Shown here: piece by piece, positions 11,126-22,809 of the stretch
Position numbering within the stretch: the first letter of the stretch is position 1
Layout: each line of letters begins with the position of its first letter
Notes under the pieces: generated by a model
The model's input: the letters and a program-made list of their open reading frames with translations, nothing else
What the model was told of the DNA's origin: nothing
Databases searched by the model: none
Program-made: the position numbers and the translations under genes
NCBI GenBank assembly: GCA_038098605.1
Contig: JAZDUA010000383.1
Location: 315,001 to 379,000, forward strand
DNA from: Gryllus longicercus
Taxonomy: Eukaryota; Arthropoda; Insecta; Orthoptera; Gryllidae
Length of the DNA stretch: 64,000 bases
Direction of reading: 5' to 3'

Positions 11126-13910
11126 CTTACATAGTCCTCTCCAGATCAATAAGGAAACCTAGTTCCGCCCCACCGTTTTGCCGCGGTAGTTTTACCGACG
11201 ATTCTTGGCACAGACCTCCGCTCCCCGCTAGATCGCTGGGTCAACCTTTTCTCTTCTGAATGAGTGCTTCGGTTCTGTTTGCTTTTCCTTTTCGGTTCTG
11301 CAGGACCGAATTTTAAAAAGGACTCGTTCTGAATCCAAAACAATGTTTTGTGATACCATGCTGACTCGAAAACATCTCAAGACTTTAATATCACTCATTG
11401 AATTGCATTAAGGAAGCGTTTATAATAAGAGGTATAAGAAAGTACACAGGCCCACACTTTGCATTCTCTGATACACCACATTCCGGCCAAGGTAGAGGCA
11501 ATGAGCTCGTAATTCTGTACATCTTTATACAATTCAGGAGACCCAAGAATGAAAAACAATAATTTAATATATTTGATGCTTGTTATTCCTATTTTATTTA
11601 TTTTTTATTACACTAATCAACAAAAAAGGTGTTTTTTAATATCAATGTAGACATATTAAATGTGTAAAACAAATTTTGCAGTGTACATTCCAAAAAATAA
11701 AATAAAGCTTTAACTCATAGCTTTTTGTAATATCACATTATGTTTTGGAAGAAATTGAGCAATTCATTGATAAGACCATGTTTTCTTATCAATATATTCT
11801 ATTTATCATGGAACTGATTAGCAGATAAAAAACACGTATATTAGGCCATGCAAACTTTAAAAAGTTGTTACCAACCCGAAAAGCAATAAAATGTCATGAC
11901 TTTTATGTGTTGTCATTTCTTCTTTCTTCAGCACAGAGCATTAGTCCCCATCGTAGCTGGATCACAGTCATTTTGCTATCGGGTTTCCAAATCTTAATTT
12001 TCTAGTGGAATCTCTCTTCCTTTTCATTAGAAACTTTGCCAAGATTTTCGGGAAATAAATTCTAATGAAATAAATTAATTTTTAGTGATATTCAATACCC
12101 CATGACGTGGTAGGACTCAAGTTCTTCCGATACATTTTCTAATTTTCACCTTTTTTGTTATCTAAAAATCCTTTCATCACCTTCACAAACAATTTCCATG
12201 CTGCCAACTTCTTCAATTAACATTTTCATTAAATATATTTTTAATCGCTTTTTAATTCGAGGTCCAATAACAATTTATTCTTAGACTTCAATTAACTGTA
12301 AATAACGTTATCTGAAATGTGTGTACAACTTTCCCTTTTTTGTTCACACCCTTTACAATACTTTTCATTAGTCCTAATTTAATCCTGATAAATAAAATGA
12401 CACCGCATTGAAGGTTCAAGCACGGTATGTATTTCCCTCAGTAAACCTACTTTTTTTTAAACAGGCACGAAAATTAAATTCGACTCTGTAAAACCCTGGG
12501 TTAAGCACATTTCTTTTTCCGAAAGATAAAAATGCTGTTTCTTTGGGTCAATAGATACCACTCTCGCAATCCAGAGTCGTGACTTTCATACTCTAGTTTT
12601 GATTGTCCCAAATTTCACATCATTGAGTTTGTTTTGAGAAATTAAATGAGGGTTAAAGAAGGTCGTAGCTTTATAGAGGAGGTTATAGTCAGGATGTTTT
12701 AATAAATTACTTTTTTATCTTAAGTTTCTTCAGATTGTGACTAATCAAAATCCCCAACATCTTAAATGTTAACATTTTTCCGTTCCAATGGCGATATTGG
12801 TACCTTGTAAGCTTTTCCTCTGATGAATATGTCTGAGAGAAGATAGGATATACTTTTATATTTTTTAAATATTAGTATGTGTTTGTGTATCTGAATTAGC
12901 AACAATCTAATTAGTATATTCTCCTACTAAGTAGGAAGGTGCTGAAAATGGAATCAAGCTTCTGTTGCATTTTATCTAGGGAATAAGAATCACACATCAA
13001 TTTACAAAATAGTGATTTGTGGCACAGTTCTTAGTTTTTGTCAGCTTTTCAATCAAAATTCAATACAAACAATAAGCTTTTCCTTGTGTTAAACATACTC
13101 CTAGATATTCTATCATAAATTGTCCAAATACATAACAAAATCGATCGATCATTTGGAAAACTAAAGCAAATAGCTTCCCATTATGAGTGTAAACTGTAAC
13201 ATAAAAATACACAACCACTCTCATAACTAACTCTTAACAAGAAATATCTCATTATTGCAATAGTTTCCAGAAATAACCAGACATATACTATATGAGAGGA
13301 GTTTAGGTAACTAGATGTACTAGATAACGAAAGTACTCTGCCCTCGTCACCAACATGCAGTTGCCAAATGATTAACAAAAAAATGAGACGTTATGCAACT
13401 TTTTTGGGTGCAGATTTTAAATACCAAACAAAATTTATAACAAAAAATTGTAATTTGTTTTTTGTTTGCCAAAACACTTTCGACCTATGTAATCACATTA
13501 TTCACTTTACATTAATAAATCAAGCACGAGCAAATCTTATCTTCTACAGAAGATATCTTATTCTCTTCAATAAACATTTTCCCATCAATATGTCATTTGG
13601 GAATTATAATGAAAATGGGTAAATGTAAGTACTACTGACCTAAAGCGTTCGTTCACAGGCCCGAAAATGAAAATTCCACTCTACTATTGTCCAAAAACCA
13701 AATCTTTGTTTAGGAAGCACATTCACAGATAACAGGAAAAAAACTCATTTCTGCTCGTGAAAGAGTGGGCCGATTGCTTTATCCTTCCACCACTCAAATG
13801 CAACCTTTTTGCCTCTTGGGTCCAGCATTTTAAGCTGCCCTGGACCATTATCTCGCGCCTTCAAACCCACCACTCCGCCTATTCAACGCCCGAAACGACT
13901 CGCTGAACGA
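11126..13910. other. Long AT-rich non-coding stretch
   Basis: About 2.8 kb with only short chance frames. A slightly GC-richer piece (11,140-11,345) could be old transposon DNA. No gene, RNA or tandem repeat recognised. Confidence 0.55.
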
Positions 13911-13917
13911 AGCACCA

Positions 13918-13918
<1 letters not shown>

Positions 13919-13957
<39 letters not shown>

Positions 13958-13966
13958 ACACACACA
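13919..13966. repeat. (CA)n microsatellite
   Basis: About 24 CA units with one TA interruption (near 13,953), immediately before a C-rich block. Confidence 0.95.
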
Positions 13967-13969
13967 TCT

Positions 13970-14990
13970 TCCACACCTCCGCCGCCGCGTTGCCTCCACA
14001 CAGCCCAAACCTCACCCATTGCCCCTCCCCCCCTCCGTTCCCCACCCAATCCCACCTTCCCCTCCCCACGCGGCGCACTCTTCGCTCGATCTACCTTCGC
14101 CTCTCCTCCCGCCTTCACGGGGCGCGGAACGTGCCAACGGCGGCGGCGGCAGCGCCCCGTAATGTAATTGTGAGCTATTCTCGGCGCCCGAAGGCACACA
14201 AAGGTACGCGGGGCCGCGGTGCCTGGTACGGAGGGCGCCGCCCCGCCACAGCCACAGCCGCCGCCGCCACCGCCGCCCACGGCAGACCTTTCTTGCACGG
14301 CGCACGCGCGCCTGTGCAGCGTCGGGGTTTCCATAGAGGCGCCCTCGGTCGGCGATGGAATCGCTGCGGAGAGGTGGGGGGGGGGGCAAGAGACAGGACG
14401 GTAGCTGCGGTCGGAGGCAACGGCAGACGACGTGACAGGGCGGAACGTGATAGAGGAAGCGGTTCACGTCAATCCAGAGATTCGAAGCTGACAGGGAAGC
14501 TCAGGAAGGGGGAAAACGAGTCACGAAGACAAGGATTTCCGTTATATAAAATATTTCAGTTGGAAATTTTGGACGGGGAGGAGTCATTTGAGGGTGGCAG
14601 AACTGCAAGGTCTACGGAAGAACAAACGCCGAATGTAAGCACGAGTAAGCAAGAACCAATAACGTGCGGGATGACCCACTAGAAGCAGAGGCGGCGGCGG
14701 CGGCGGCGGCGGCGGCGGCCGGCGGCGAATCACACAGTCACCGAGGCGAAAGGGACCGGCCCGTACAGAAGAGCGAGCGCGCACAGCGAACGCGAAAGTT
14801 AAAAAAAGCGAAGAAAGGCCGAAGTGAAAGGGATGCACGCGGCGGCAGCCAAAAAGGGAGGAATCTGCAAACGCGGCACGGAGGCGCGTCGCGGAGGCCG
14901 AGTGCGACTAATGGAGAGTCGCCGGCACGGCGCGGCGTGGCGGCCAGCGGAAGGGCAGGCGAGTAATGCAATAACCGAGCGCCGGCGAAG
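13970..14990. promoter_or_regulatory. Large CpG island
   Basis: The longest CpG-rich island here. It starts C-rich (13,970-14,130), turns CpG-dense (14,080-14,460), includes a G10 run (about 14,374-14,384) and a (GCG)n tract (14,691-14,719), and ends near 14,990. Many long frames overlap on both strands and none has a family signature. A promoter with an untranslated or short first exon is plausible. Direction unknown. Confidence 0.5.
14691..14719. repeat. (GCG)n trinucleotide repeat
   Basis: About nine perfect GCG/GGC units inside the CpG island. In frames these read poly-Ala, poly-Gly or poly-Arg; on the minus strand poly-Pro or poly-Ala. Confidence 0.9.
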
Positions 14991-15049
14991 AAAGGGTGAG
15001 ATCGGAGCAACGGGCTTTGTAATTAGTAAAACGAGGGATTAAGAGTCAC

Positions 15050-15794
15050 CAAACAGCCAAAAAGAAAACACTACACGGAAGGAATGGAAGGCAGCTGCAC
15101 TAGTACGTAAAGGCAGAAGTAGCATGATGCCGACATCTCGAAATAATCTGCTACTAACAATTTATTAACCATGTTTAAGAAATACAAGATTTTTAATCGG
15201 CAATCAGCAAAGTGAACCAACATCTTTTCATTTTCAATGTGCAAATTTCCTTTTGTAATAAGGAATTTACTGATTCCGATACGCCAGAAGGCCGTTCCAA
15301 TAGTACTTTTTAAGAGTCTGTTGTTCTCCTTGCTGAAAGTTTGTGGTCTGTTATAATACAAAATCAATCGTTCCTTTACTGGAAAATTCATGCAAGGGGC
15401 CGTGTTGGAAATGAGGCGGTCAAATAAAACAATGGGGAGTACGCAAACAGCTAAAAGAAAACAGTTCATAAAACAAATGGAATCAGGGAATATTCGAAAG
15501 TAAAGGAGCTTTAAGATACTACATTCAAAATTCTCTGATTATTAATAGTTACGTAGCCTGTCAGTCACTAGGAGTGTATTTTCAGATTAATTCAGTTAAT
15601 TTTACCAGACCATACAGATCCAATCTCACTTTCATATCTTAGTTGTCTTTAAAAATAATATTTCATGGATCTCTACTTTTCGTCCTCCAGACCATAACTG
15701 CTTAGAAATTCGCAATCTGCAACAGAACGTACGAGTACTTTAATCAGTCTGGTTACTGAAGCTTTCTGGAACTTTATACCTTCTTTGAATTTTT
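15050..15794. other. AT-rich non-coding DNA
   Basis: A minus-strand open frame (15,469-15,071, 132 codons) lies here. It has no recognisable motif, and I do not call it a gene. Confidence 0.45.
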
Positions 15795-15847
15795 TTCAAT
15801 TTATACACACTAATTTTCAAACTTCAATTTATACACACTAATTTTCA
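15795..15847. repeat. Perfect 25-bp direct duplication
   Basis: Two identical 25-bp copies (15,795-15,819 and 15,823-15,847), period 28, with core AATTTATACACACTAATTTT. A small recent tandem duplication. Confidence 0.95.
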
Positions 15848-15849
15848 CC

Positions 15850-16254
15850 ACGGAACGGATCTTCACAAACACATTCAATGGCCTCTCGAACACGAGTCGT
15901 TGGCTGCAGTGAGGCGCGACTTCCATTAAGTATTTTAGATGGAGTTGGAGCAGCGTCACGGTTCATCCGCTGTGGTTGTAAAGAGATTCGCCACGGTGGC
16001 CTCAGCGTTAGCACTGTGCCCTACTTAATGTTGTAATTTTGAACAGAAGTCTGTCTAGCTAGTAATGAATTTGCTGTTGAAATAGTACTGTCGGCGTTTC
16101 CATTTAAAGTAATTCAGAAATGGAACCAGCAATGGAAATTGTGAAGTAACGCCGAGGATGGAAATGAGTCAACAATAAATTCAGAGCAACGCTACGTGGG
16201 GTGAAGCAAAAGGAGAAGGGGAGGTGGAATTAAAATGGCACATTCGTAGGGGTT
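15850..16254. other. Non-coding DNA with a possible SINE scrap
   Basis: CCACGGTGGCCTCAGCGTTAGCAC (split here: CCACGGTGGCC near 15,990 then TCAGCGTTAGCAC) is reminiscent of a pol III A box, but no B box follows. Nothing else supported. Confidence 0.3.
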
Positions 16255-16590
16255 AGTTGCGATGGATGGCGATGGTATTTCGTATGGTGGTGCTGGTAAT
16301 GGGTGATGGTAATTGGTGTTGGTGCTGGAGGTGGTTGGTGATGATGCTTGTGGAGGTAGTGCTTAAAGTGGATAATGGTGCTTGAGGTGGTGGTGGCGAT
16401 GGTGTTTCTTACGGTGGTGCTGGTGATGGGTGATGGTGATGCTGGGGATGGTGCTGTTGGTGATGGTACTTGAGGTGGTGCTGCTGGAAGTGGATGGTGG
16501 TGGTAATGTTTCTGCTACTGGGGATAGTGGTGGGTGTGGAGATAGATGATGGTGGAGGATGATGGTCGTCGCTGGAGGTGGCGGCGGTGG
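16255..16590. repeat. Degenerate TGG/GATGG-rich tandem region
   Basis: Roughly 330 bp of G/T-rich irregular repeats (GATGGTGGTGCTGGTGATGG-type, higher period near 20-30 bp). The minus-strand frames through it encode His/Thr/Pro/Ser repeats and are artefacts of the low complexity. Confidence 0.8.
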
Positions 16591-16734
16591 ACAAACATAA
16601 ACCCTCGCAGCGTTTAGCCCGGGCGATATAACGGTAGTTGGCAAGATGACGCGAGTGACAGCAACGCTCTCAGGCACGATCCCGCACGTGGCAATTGCAC
16701 TGACAGGGGCAGATTGCGCAGACAAAATCGATCG

Positions 16735-17135
16735 CCATTGTGAAGGCAATAAGCACAGCGGCGGTAGCAGCAGCAGCAGCGTCGACGGCGACAGCGGCAG
16801 CAGCAGCTACTGAACGCGCGCTGGAGCGGAGCCGAGGACGGCGGCGGCGGCGGCGGCGGCGGAGCGGGCAGAGGGCGGAGGGCGGTGTCAGGCGCTGCTT
16901 TAACAGCGCGCGAACGGAATAACAACGCGGATCGATCGGCCCTTAGGTGCGTAAACGCCACGAGTCCCATTCAATTACGCCGGCCCGGCACCTGCGCCTG
17001 ACGCCCAGCCCTCGACGCCCCCCCCACGCGAGATGAAGCCACGCAGCGCGGCGCAGCGCACGCGGCTGCACGCACGCACCCACGCACGCGACGCCGGTGG
17101 CCCGAGGAGGTAGGCGTTACTTGGGGCGGTAGATT
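16735..17135. promoter_or_regulatory. CpG island
   Basis: GCAGCAGCAGC-type triplets (16,760-16,810), then (GGC)n (16,840-16,862), then complex CpG-rich sequence to about 17,135 with GCGCAGCGC and CACGCACGCACC runs. The non-repetitive part (16,920-17,130) includes TCGATCGG and CAATTACG sites and looks more like regulatory DNA than a simple repeat. Confidence 0.45.
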
Positions 17136-17139
17136 TTGA

Positions 17140-17464
17140 CGGCGCGGCAAGAACTCTTATGAACGAATTTCCTTACGCATGTATTCTCAGAATAAATGTT
17201 ACAAACTGATAGAGAATGTTGGGAGGTCGAAGATGATCACTTTCTAGCGGTGAACGTGTGGTGGGAAATTTCGAATTATGAAGTCACATGAGTGACGTTT
17301 GCAACTGATTGGCAGTCAATTTATTACGCCCTAGTGTTTGGCAGGGAACGTTTTGGCACAGTGAGATTTCTTGCACCTGCCGAGCACTATTGTATGGTAC
17401 GCTGCCAATCAGGGGTAAAAGTCGCATGATTTTTTACCGCATACACATTCGCAAATAGAGATCG
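17140..17464. other. Non-coding DNA
   Basis: No gene or repeat recognised. Confidence 0.5.
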
Positions 17465-17720
17465 GCACCCTAGAAGTTTGTAACATTTATTGTGAGACCT
17501 ATGGTGAGTAATGATTTCTTGCCTACCACTTGTACTGAGGTTCAAATGCCAATCGATCTATGTGGAATTTGCGGTGGGCAAAGCAGGTTTTCTCCTGATT
17601 CTCTCGTTTCCCCTCATCTTATTCCATTGCTCCATCCTTATTTATTTCTTCTTAACCACCTCCCAAATCCATCATCCATCTTGTGATATGACGATAAGGC
17701 TTACGGACTGGTAACGAATT
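17465..17720 (+). repeat. Fragment related to the SINE B composite
   Basis: ATCTATGTGGAATTTGCGG... (about 17,555-17,585) matches, in imperfect form, GTCTACGTGGAATTTGTGG... on the minus strand of the composite at 33,975-34,260. This is followed by a C/T-rich tail with CATC repeats. It shows the 'GTGGAATTTG' module exists without the tRNA-like head. Confidence 0.5.
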
Positions 17721-17724
17721 ATAC

Positions 17725-18345
17725 AATAAAGTGTTGCTTTACAACTCAGGGCATCAAATGAATCAGAGGTGGCAAATGCTAAACTCTTTCAAAAGCCACA
17801 GATTAGAAAAAAATATTTTCAAGACCTTCAGAGAAATTCGGCATCACAACTCTGAGCCACAATCATTAACCCAGTGCCAAAATATGCTGCACGCGTGGAC
17901 GCAGTAGGAGATTATAGAACATTCGGAATAACTATGATCGAGATTTTTTGAAGAACGAAAGGAAACAGATTACGGTTTTAGCCAAGTTTAACCCAACCTG
18001 TAATTAACAATAAAGAATTAACAAAAGTATTTATTTAAACAAATTCGTGCACAATATAATAACTGAAGGAAGGAATGGTACGCTTGTGGTGTAGATGAAG
18101 ACGAAAAATGTTGACGGAGCTATAGTCCCAGGGCAAGCTCGAATCAGGATCAGGCACCCAAGAGATGCAGACTCATTTGAGACTCTTCCATCAGATGCGC
18201 ATTAGATTGCTTTATATCAAATATGTATGTTAGGCCTATGGTAGTGAAGAATACTGACTAAAACGGGACGTCTAGCACAATAATTACAGAAGGAAATAAG
18301 GGAAGGAGTGCTACACGGACGAGCGGAATGGACAGCGAAAACGGA
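17725..18345. other. Non-coding DNA
   Basis: AT-rich, no feature recognised. Confidence 0.5.
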
Positions 18346-18349
18346 AGGA

Positions 18350-18560
18350 ACAATGGGCCTGCGAATGGGCCTGCGAATGGGCCTGCGAATGGGCCTGCGA
18401 ATGGGCCTGCGAATGGGCCTGCGAATGGGACTGCGAATGGGACTGCGAATGGGACTGCGAATGGGACTGCGAATGGGACTGCGAATGGGACTGCGAATGG
18501 GACTGCGAATGGGACTGCGAAGGGTCTTCGAAGGGCCTGCGAAGGGCCTGCAAAGGGACT
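18350..18560. repeat. 12-bp minisatellite with two variant blocks
   Basis: About 15 units of GCGAATGGGCCT/GCGAATGGGACT. The first six or so carry the CCT variant and the next eight the ACT variant, cleanly separated, then four degenerate GCGAAGGGCCT-type units. Twelve is a multiple of three, so all frames stay open as tetrapeptide repeats (NGPA, MGLR, AVPF, SQSH). These are not evidence of a gene. Confidence 0.95.
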
Positions 18561-18775
18561 GCCAAGCTGAGACGCGGGCGCGCCGTAGCAGGCAGCCTCG
18601 ACAGCGGCGCGTATCAACTTCCGCGTTTTAAATGACCTCCCTCCGCTGCTGCCGAGCGCGCGGCGGAATCGACGACGAGCGAAACGGAAACCTTGGAAAT
18701 TTACGAGGGGTATTTGTACAGCGAGCGACTGCAGCGCCGCCCCGAGCGCCAGGCCGAGGGGCAAACATTTGTTCC
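18560..18775. promoter_or_regulatory. GC-rich block flanking the 12-bp minisatellite
   Basis: CpG-rich complex DNA directly after the tandem array. It contains GGAAATTTACGAGGGG and GCCGCCCCGAGCGCC. A weak island; possible regulatory role inferred from composition only. Confidence 0.3.
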
Positions 18776-18779
18776 TGAA

Positions 18780-20315
18780 AGCCGAGATCAGTGGAATTAT
18801 TATTATTAGGCCTACGCATGCACGTGCTTCTCTTTTCCCCACTCCCCCCTGTGGAAGTCGGGAAATGAAGCTGTATTTTGAGTTTGATGAAAGGTTTGAA
18901 AGACACAAACACTCGAACGAATCATAAAACTGTTTGAAAAACACAAAAACGATCATAAAACGGTTAAAAGCGGCAGGAAATATTGGATATTTACAAGTTG
19001 ACTTGACTTGTGCTACAATTGGTCATCCAAAACATCAATTAACAACAAAACAAAATATTAATACCACTATAAACGTCCACGTTGCACATACGCACATACA
19101 TTGGCAAAAATTTAAAAGTACCATTTATGAGTTTTAATTTTTAATAATAATTCTTCCTATTCGTTCGCTAATGTTTGCACACAACTGAAATCCCTCTGTG
19201 TAGACAGGTTTCGTAAAAGTGTAAGTTTCACTTCTGCGTGAGCTCGTATATTCTGGCAGAATTTACACACAAAATGTTCTGTGTATTACACGCTTGTTCG
19301 TTGTTGAAACATTTTAGAATAAAGAACAAAAAAGGAACACTACAAAAGAACTTACAATTCTGGGTTTTGTCTACATATGTTTTTGTTTCTTTTACTTTGT
19401 AGCTTTCACTCAGAATTTATTAGGTAAATAAACATTACGTCCGGTATTGTAAAAGATTTTCAGAAGCAAAATTGAAAGTAAGGAGAAAAGAGTCTATCTT
19501 TTGCACTTAATTAATTACTTCAAATATTGTTTACCAACTATCCCGAAACATACGTAGTATTGCAATTCAAGTTATTTGTGGATCTCCATTTACTTATTTT
19601 GTATGACGTATCTTTTCAATACGGTGCTGACTTTACGTAAATCTCTTTGAAAATTATCTCCTTGAAAAATGACTTTTCTCACTTCACGAGCCAGAAAATA
19701 TTCCAGCCTTTGACCTTATTTAAAATGCAGAATAGAATGCACAAAGGACATGATAATCGTTCCAGCTCCGCGTTCTCGGCACTTATTTAAATTCTCCCCG
19801 AATGTGTTCTACGCTGCCGAAAAAGAGTTAAAAATACCATATGATAATCACAGACCCGAGCACGATTCAGTGAGAGCAAAAAAATATGAATGAAATCTCC
19901 ATTTGTGAAATTAGAAAGAAACAGAACAGCAAGCTGTCAGTAATCTCTTACCCTTAGATTATACAACCGTCAGCATTAGAATTCTATTACGACCGATGAA
20001 CAGCTCCCCTATTTTGATCTATTACTTAGATGGCATAAGCAGACTATATAATACCCACAAATAATGTAACCCAATATAATCCCACAAAATAATAACGTAC
20101 GTATAATAATATACTTTTATTATGTTATGTTGTATTTTTTTTTTGTTTGTTTGCTTGTTCGCTATCGGACTTCACTACGCACCACTCACAGATTTTCTCT
20201 GATCAGGGGGTTGGTTGGGGTGATGGTGGAAGGAAGGGTCGCGGGCTGTTAATGACATCCGCATAGAAAGGATCAGGGAAATACCAAGAAAACGATTAGA
20301 AAAATATACTTACCG
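18780..20315. other. AT-rich non-coding DNA
   Basis: About 1.5 kb with no long frames and no recognised repeat. Confidence 0.55.
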
Positions 20316-20321
20316 ACTCAA

Positions 20322-20705
20322 TCTTGGCGGCGATGGTGTAATGGTTAGCGTATCGGCCTGTTATACCCAAGTTGGCGGGTTCAAACTTAATCGAAGCCGT
20401 GGATTTTTAAGGGCGAAAGAATCCTTCGTACGCCTTCCTTCGGAAGGGAAGTACAGCCGGCGGTCCCATGATAGTAGATTTACTTGCATGTAAAAGCTCC
20501 TCAATCCTAAATGACGATTCTGAGCTAAATTCAAATCGCCTCTTTAGTCGCCCAAGTCGCCGCTCGTGGGTGAAAGGAGCGTAGTGAAATTCGCGTGGTC
20601 AGACGGAAGAGCGGGCTTGATGGCCCGAGTCTCGCCACGTATCAAGGTATCAAATCAATATAATGATGGCCCGAGTCTCGCCACGTATAAGGTATCAAAT
20701 CAATT
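20322..20705 (+). mobile_element. tRNA-derived SINE, family A, copy 1
   Basis: The head resembles a tRNA: A-box-like TGGTGTAATGGTTAGCG (20,334-20,350) and B-box-like GGGTTCAAAC (20,377-20,386), with spacing and an intervening CTGTTA that recall tRNA-Asn. The roughly 250-bp body is shared, inverted, with 28,203-28,475. The 3' end (GATGGCCCGAGTCTCGCCACGTAT...AAGGTATCAAATCAAT) is present twice in tandem (about 20,620-20,663 and 20,664-20,705). Non-coding and presumably mobilised in trans by a LINE. Confidence 0.8.
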
Positions 20706-20709
20706 CAAT

Positions 20710-22760
20710 TACGACCGGTTACGACCTCGCTGACGTTCTGTTTTGGAGAATTTCCACGCCGTAATATCTACCGGAGCCGGTATTACACTAGTACATTATT
20801 ATAGCTTAAATTAATACTGCTTTTTGATTTAAACCATCATTTACACGAAATCTACTTGTGAATACTATTTTCAGGAAGCGAATACCTCCATCTACCTTCT
20901 GGTTTAACGATAAATACTGCAAGTGCAAAACCAAGGGAAATAATGATCACTAGGGAGCTACAATGTGACCAATACTAAATTATTGATTAATAACATTAGT
21001 CAATAATTTAGTTTCAATAATAATAAATCAATATTTTAGTGTATACGTAGGTTGCAATTTTGGGAGATTTTTTCTAAGATTTGATAAATAAATTTCACAT
21101 TTTCAAATTTAACAAATAGTTGTTCAAACATTGTGCGTTAGTACGCAATGAACAGGAAAATGACTTGTTACGTGTTGAATATCCAGAATATTTTTGTTTT
21201 TCATTAGAGTTTATACAAAAAGGGTTATACTGAAGTTAATGTGGATAATAACAGTTTAAAAGAAAGTCGCTAGAATCCCAACGTAACATAAAATATATCT
21301 GTTATATTGCTTCAATAATTTATATAAATGAAGTTACGAATGATAAATTATGTTATAAATGATTTATATAAATAAGAAAAATTAAAATTCGGCCTAAACT
21401 AGAGTATACTTTTAACCATCCACTTCGGAAAATAATCTGCAGGACCATCACTCAGACGTTCTATGTAGAAAGTTTCATAAGTTGTGTAAATTTTAAAAGA
21501 TTTCTCTGAGGGACATCTCTCCAATTTAGAGAAGGCACTTGTTGATCATAAGTGGAGTTCGAATGCAAATAAGCGGCTCTGGCTATTGCAATCGTTTTTT
21601 GGCACGAAAGAACAAATTTCAAAAGTGAAATGTCTATAGAGTGAACAATGACCAAAAGAAGTAGTCATCAAGAACCGAGTGGGTCTTGAGTTTCTTAGAA
21701 ACAACTTCACGAAGATGTACAAAAATTAAACCCAGTTATTCTAGCGCACCTTTGGAAACGTGTGACTTCTCATACGACAACTCTTATTTTTTTTATTTTA
21801 CTTTTATTTAGTAAAAAAAAGTAGCCTGCTTCTCTATCTTATCAAAACAGTGCTAGTATATCTGAGATTTAGGGGACGTTATATCTTCGAAGGAATATTT
21901 CCATATTAAATTAATATTCATGTTTATCTGTCATCTGTCGATCACACGATTGCGTCACTTCAGTTCAAAAGCCATCAAAAAGAGAAGAACACTCACCAAC
22001 TAATTAGATAAAATTTCACGGTTCCAAAATAATTGAAGGGTTCGGGAATAAAAGATGGTAACTCACAAAGTCATAGTATTTGTCATATTAAAAGTTACGT
22101 ACGCTTCCATCTGCTGTCCATGCGCTGAATCAAATAGTACAAATTACGGCTCATAGTTGTCCTACCTGTCCCTGTTGTCATCTTTTTGTGCCCCAATTAC
22201 AACCTTTCCAGCAAAAATGTTCACTTGCTCTTATCTCGCAAACGTTTTCACGTGGGTTGCCATGCTTTACACGCAAATCCTTTAATTTTATTTAAAAGCT
22301 AAACCATTGTAGATTACGACATTCTTCTGGCTGTGCAAGGTGAATATAGGAAAAGTAAAACCTACGCTGGATACGATCATTCCTTCATCACTGCATCCAC
22401 TTCTTGGAATAATCTTCGTGAAGGTCGAACAAGAGACAAACCATTCATTCTTTTCTTTTCTTCATATCTTTCCTCATAAATATAAACTATTTTTGAAGAA
22501 TATAAAATAATTATTAAAACTCTACTAAAGTTCTTCCCATATATTTTGAAGATTAATTTGCAGACAATAAGATTCAAGATACTCGGAGGTTCGTTTTAAA
22601 ACGCAATGTAAAAATATTTAGTTTGTTATTTTGAGTTTAATAAACGTTTCAATTTTTTTTTCAAAACGCAAACCATTAAGTTTAAATTTAATATTCCGAA
22701 AAATATTAAAATTATTAGTCATTTATTTTGTTAGACTATTGTTTTTGTTTCGAGTCAAGA
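20710..22760. other. AT-rich non-coding DNA with one hairpin
   Basis: About 2 kb of AT-rich DNA. CTAAATTATTGA (20,975-20,986) and its complement (21,000-21,011) form a hairpin with a 13-nt loop. No gene recognised. Confidence 0.5.
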
Positions 22761-22762
22761 GA

Positions 22763-22803
22763 TGTTATGGTATTCATTGTAACCTTCAATGAATACCATA
22801 ACA
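22763..22803. repeat. Perfect 17-bp hairpin, 7-nt loop
   Basis: TGTTATGGTATTCATTG (22,763-22,779) and its exact complement (22,787-22,803) around TAACCTT. A perfect stem this long is unlikely by chance. It could be a small palindromic insertion or a structured RNA; a pre-miRNA would normally need a longer, bulged stem. Confidence 0.9.
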
Positions 22804-22809
22804 CTCCTA

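Noticed and set aside
18258..18956. 232-codon minus frame
   Set aside because: Its core is the 12-bp minisatellite; the remainder shows no signature and other frames are equally open.
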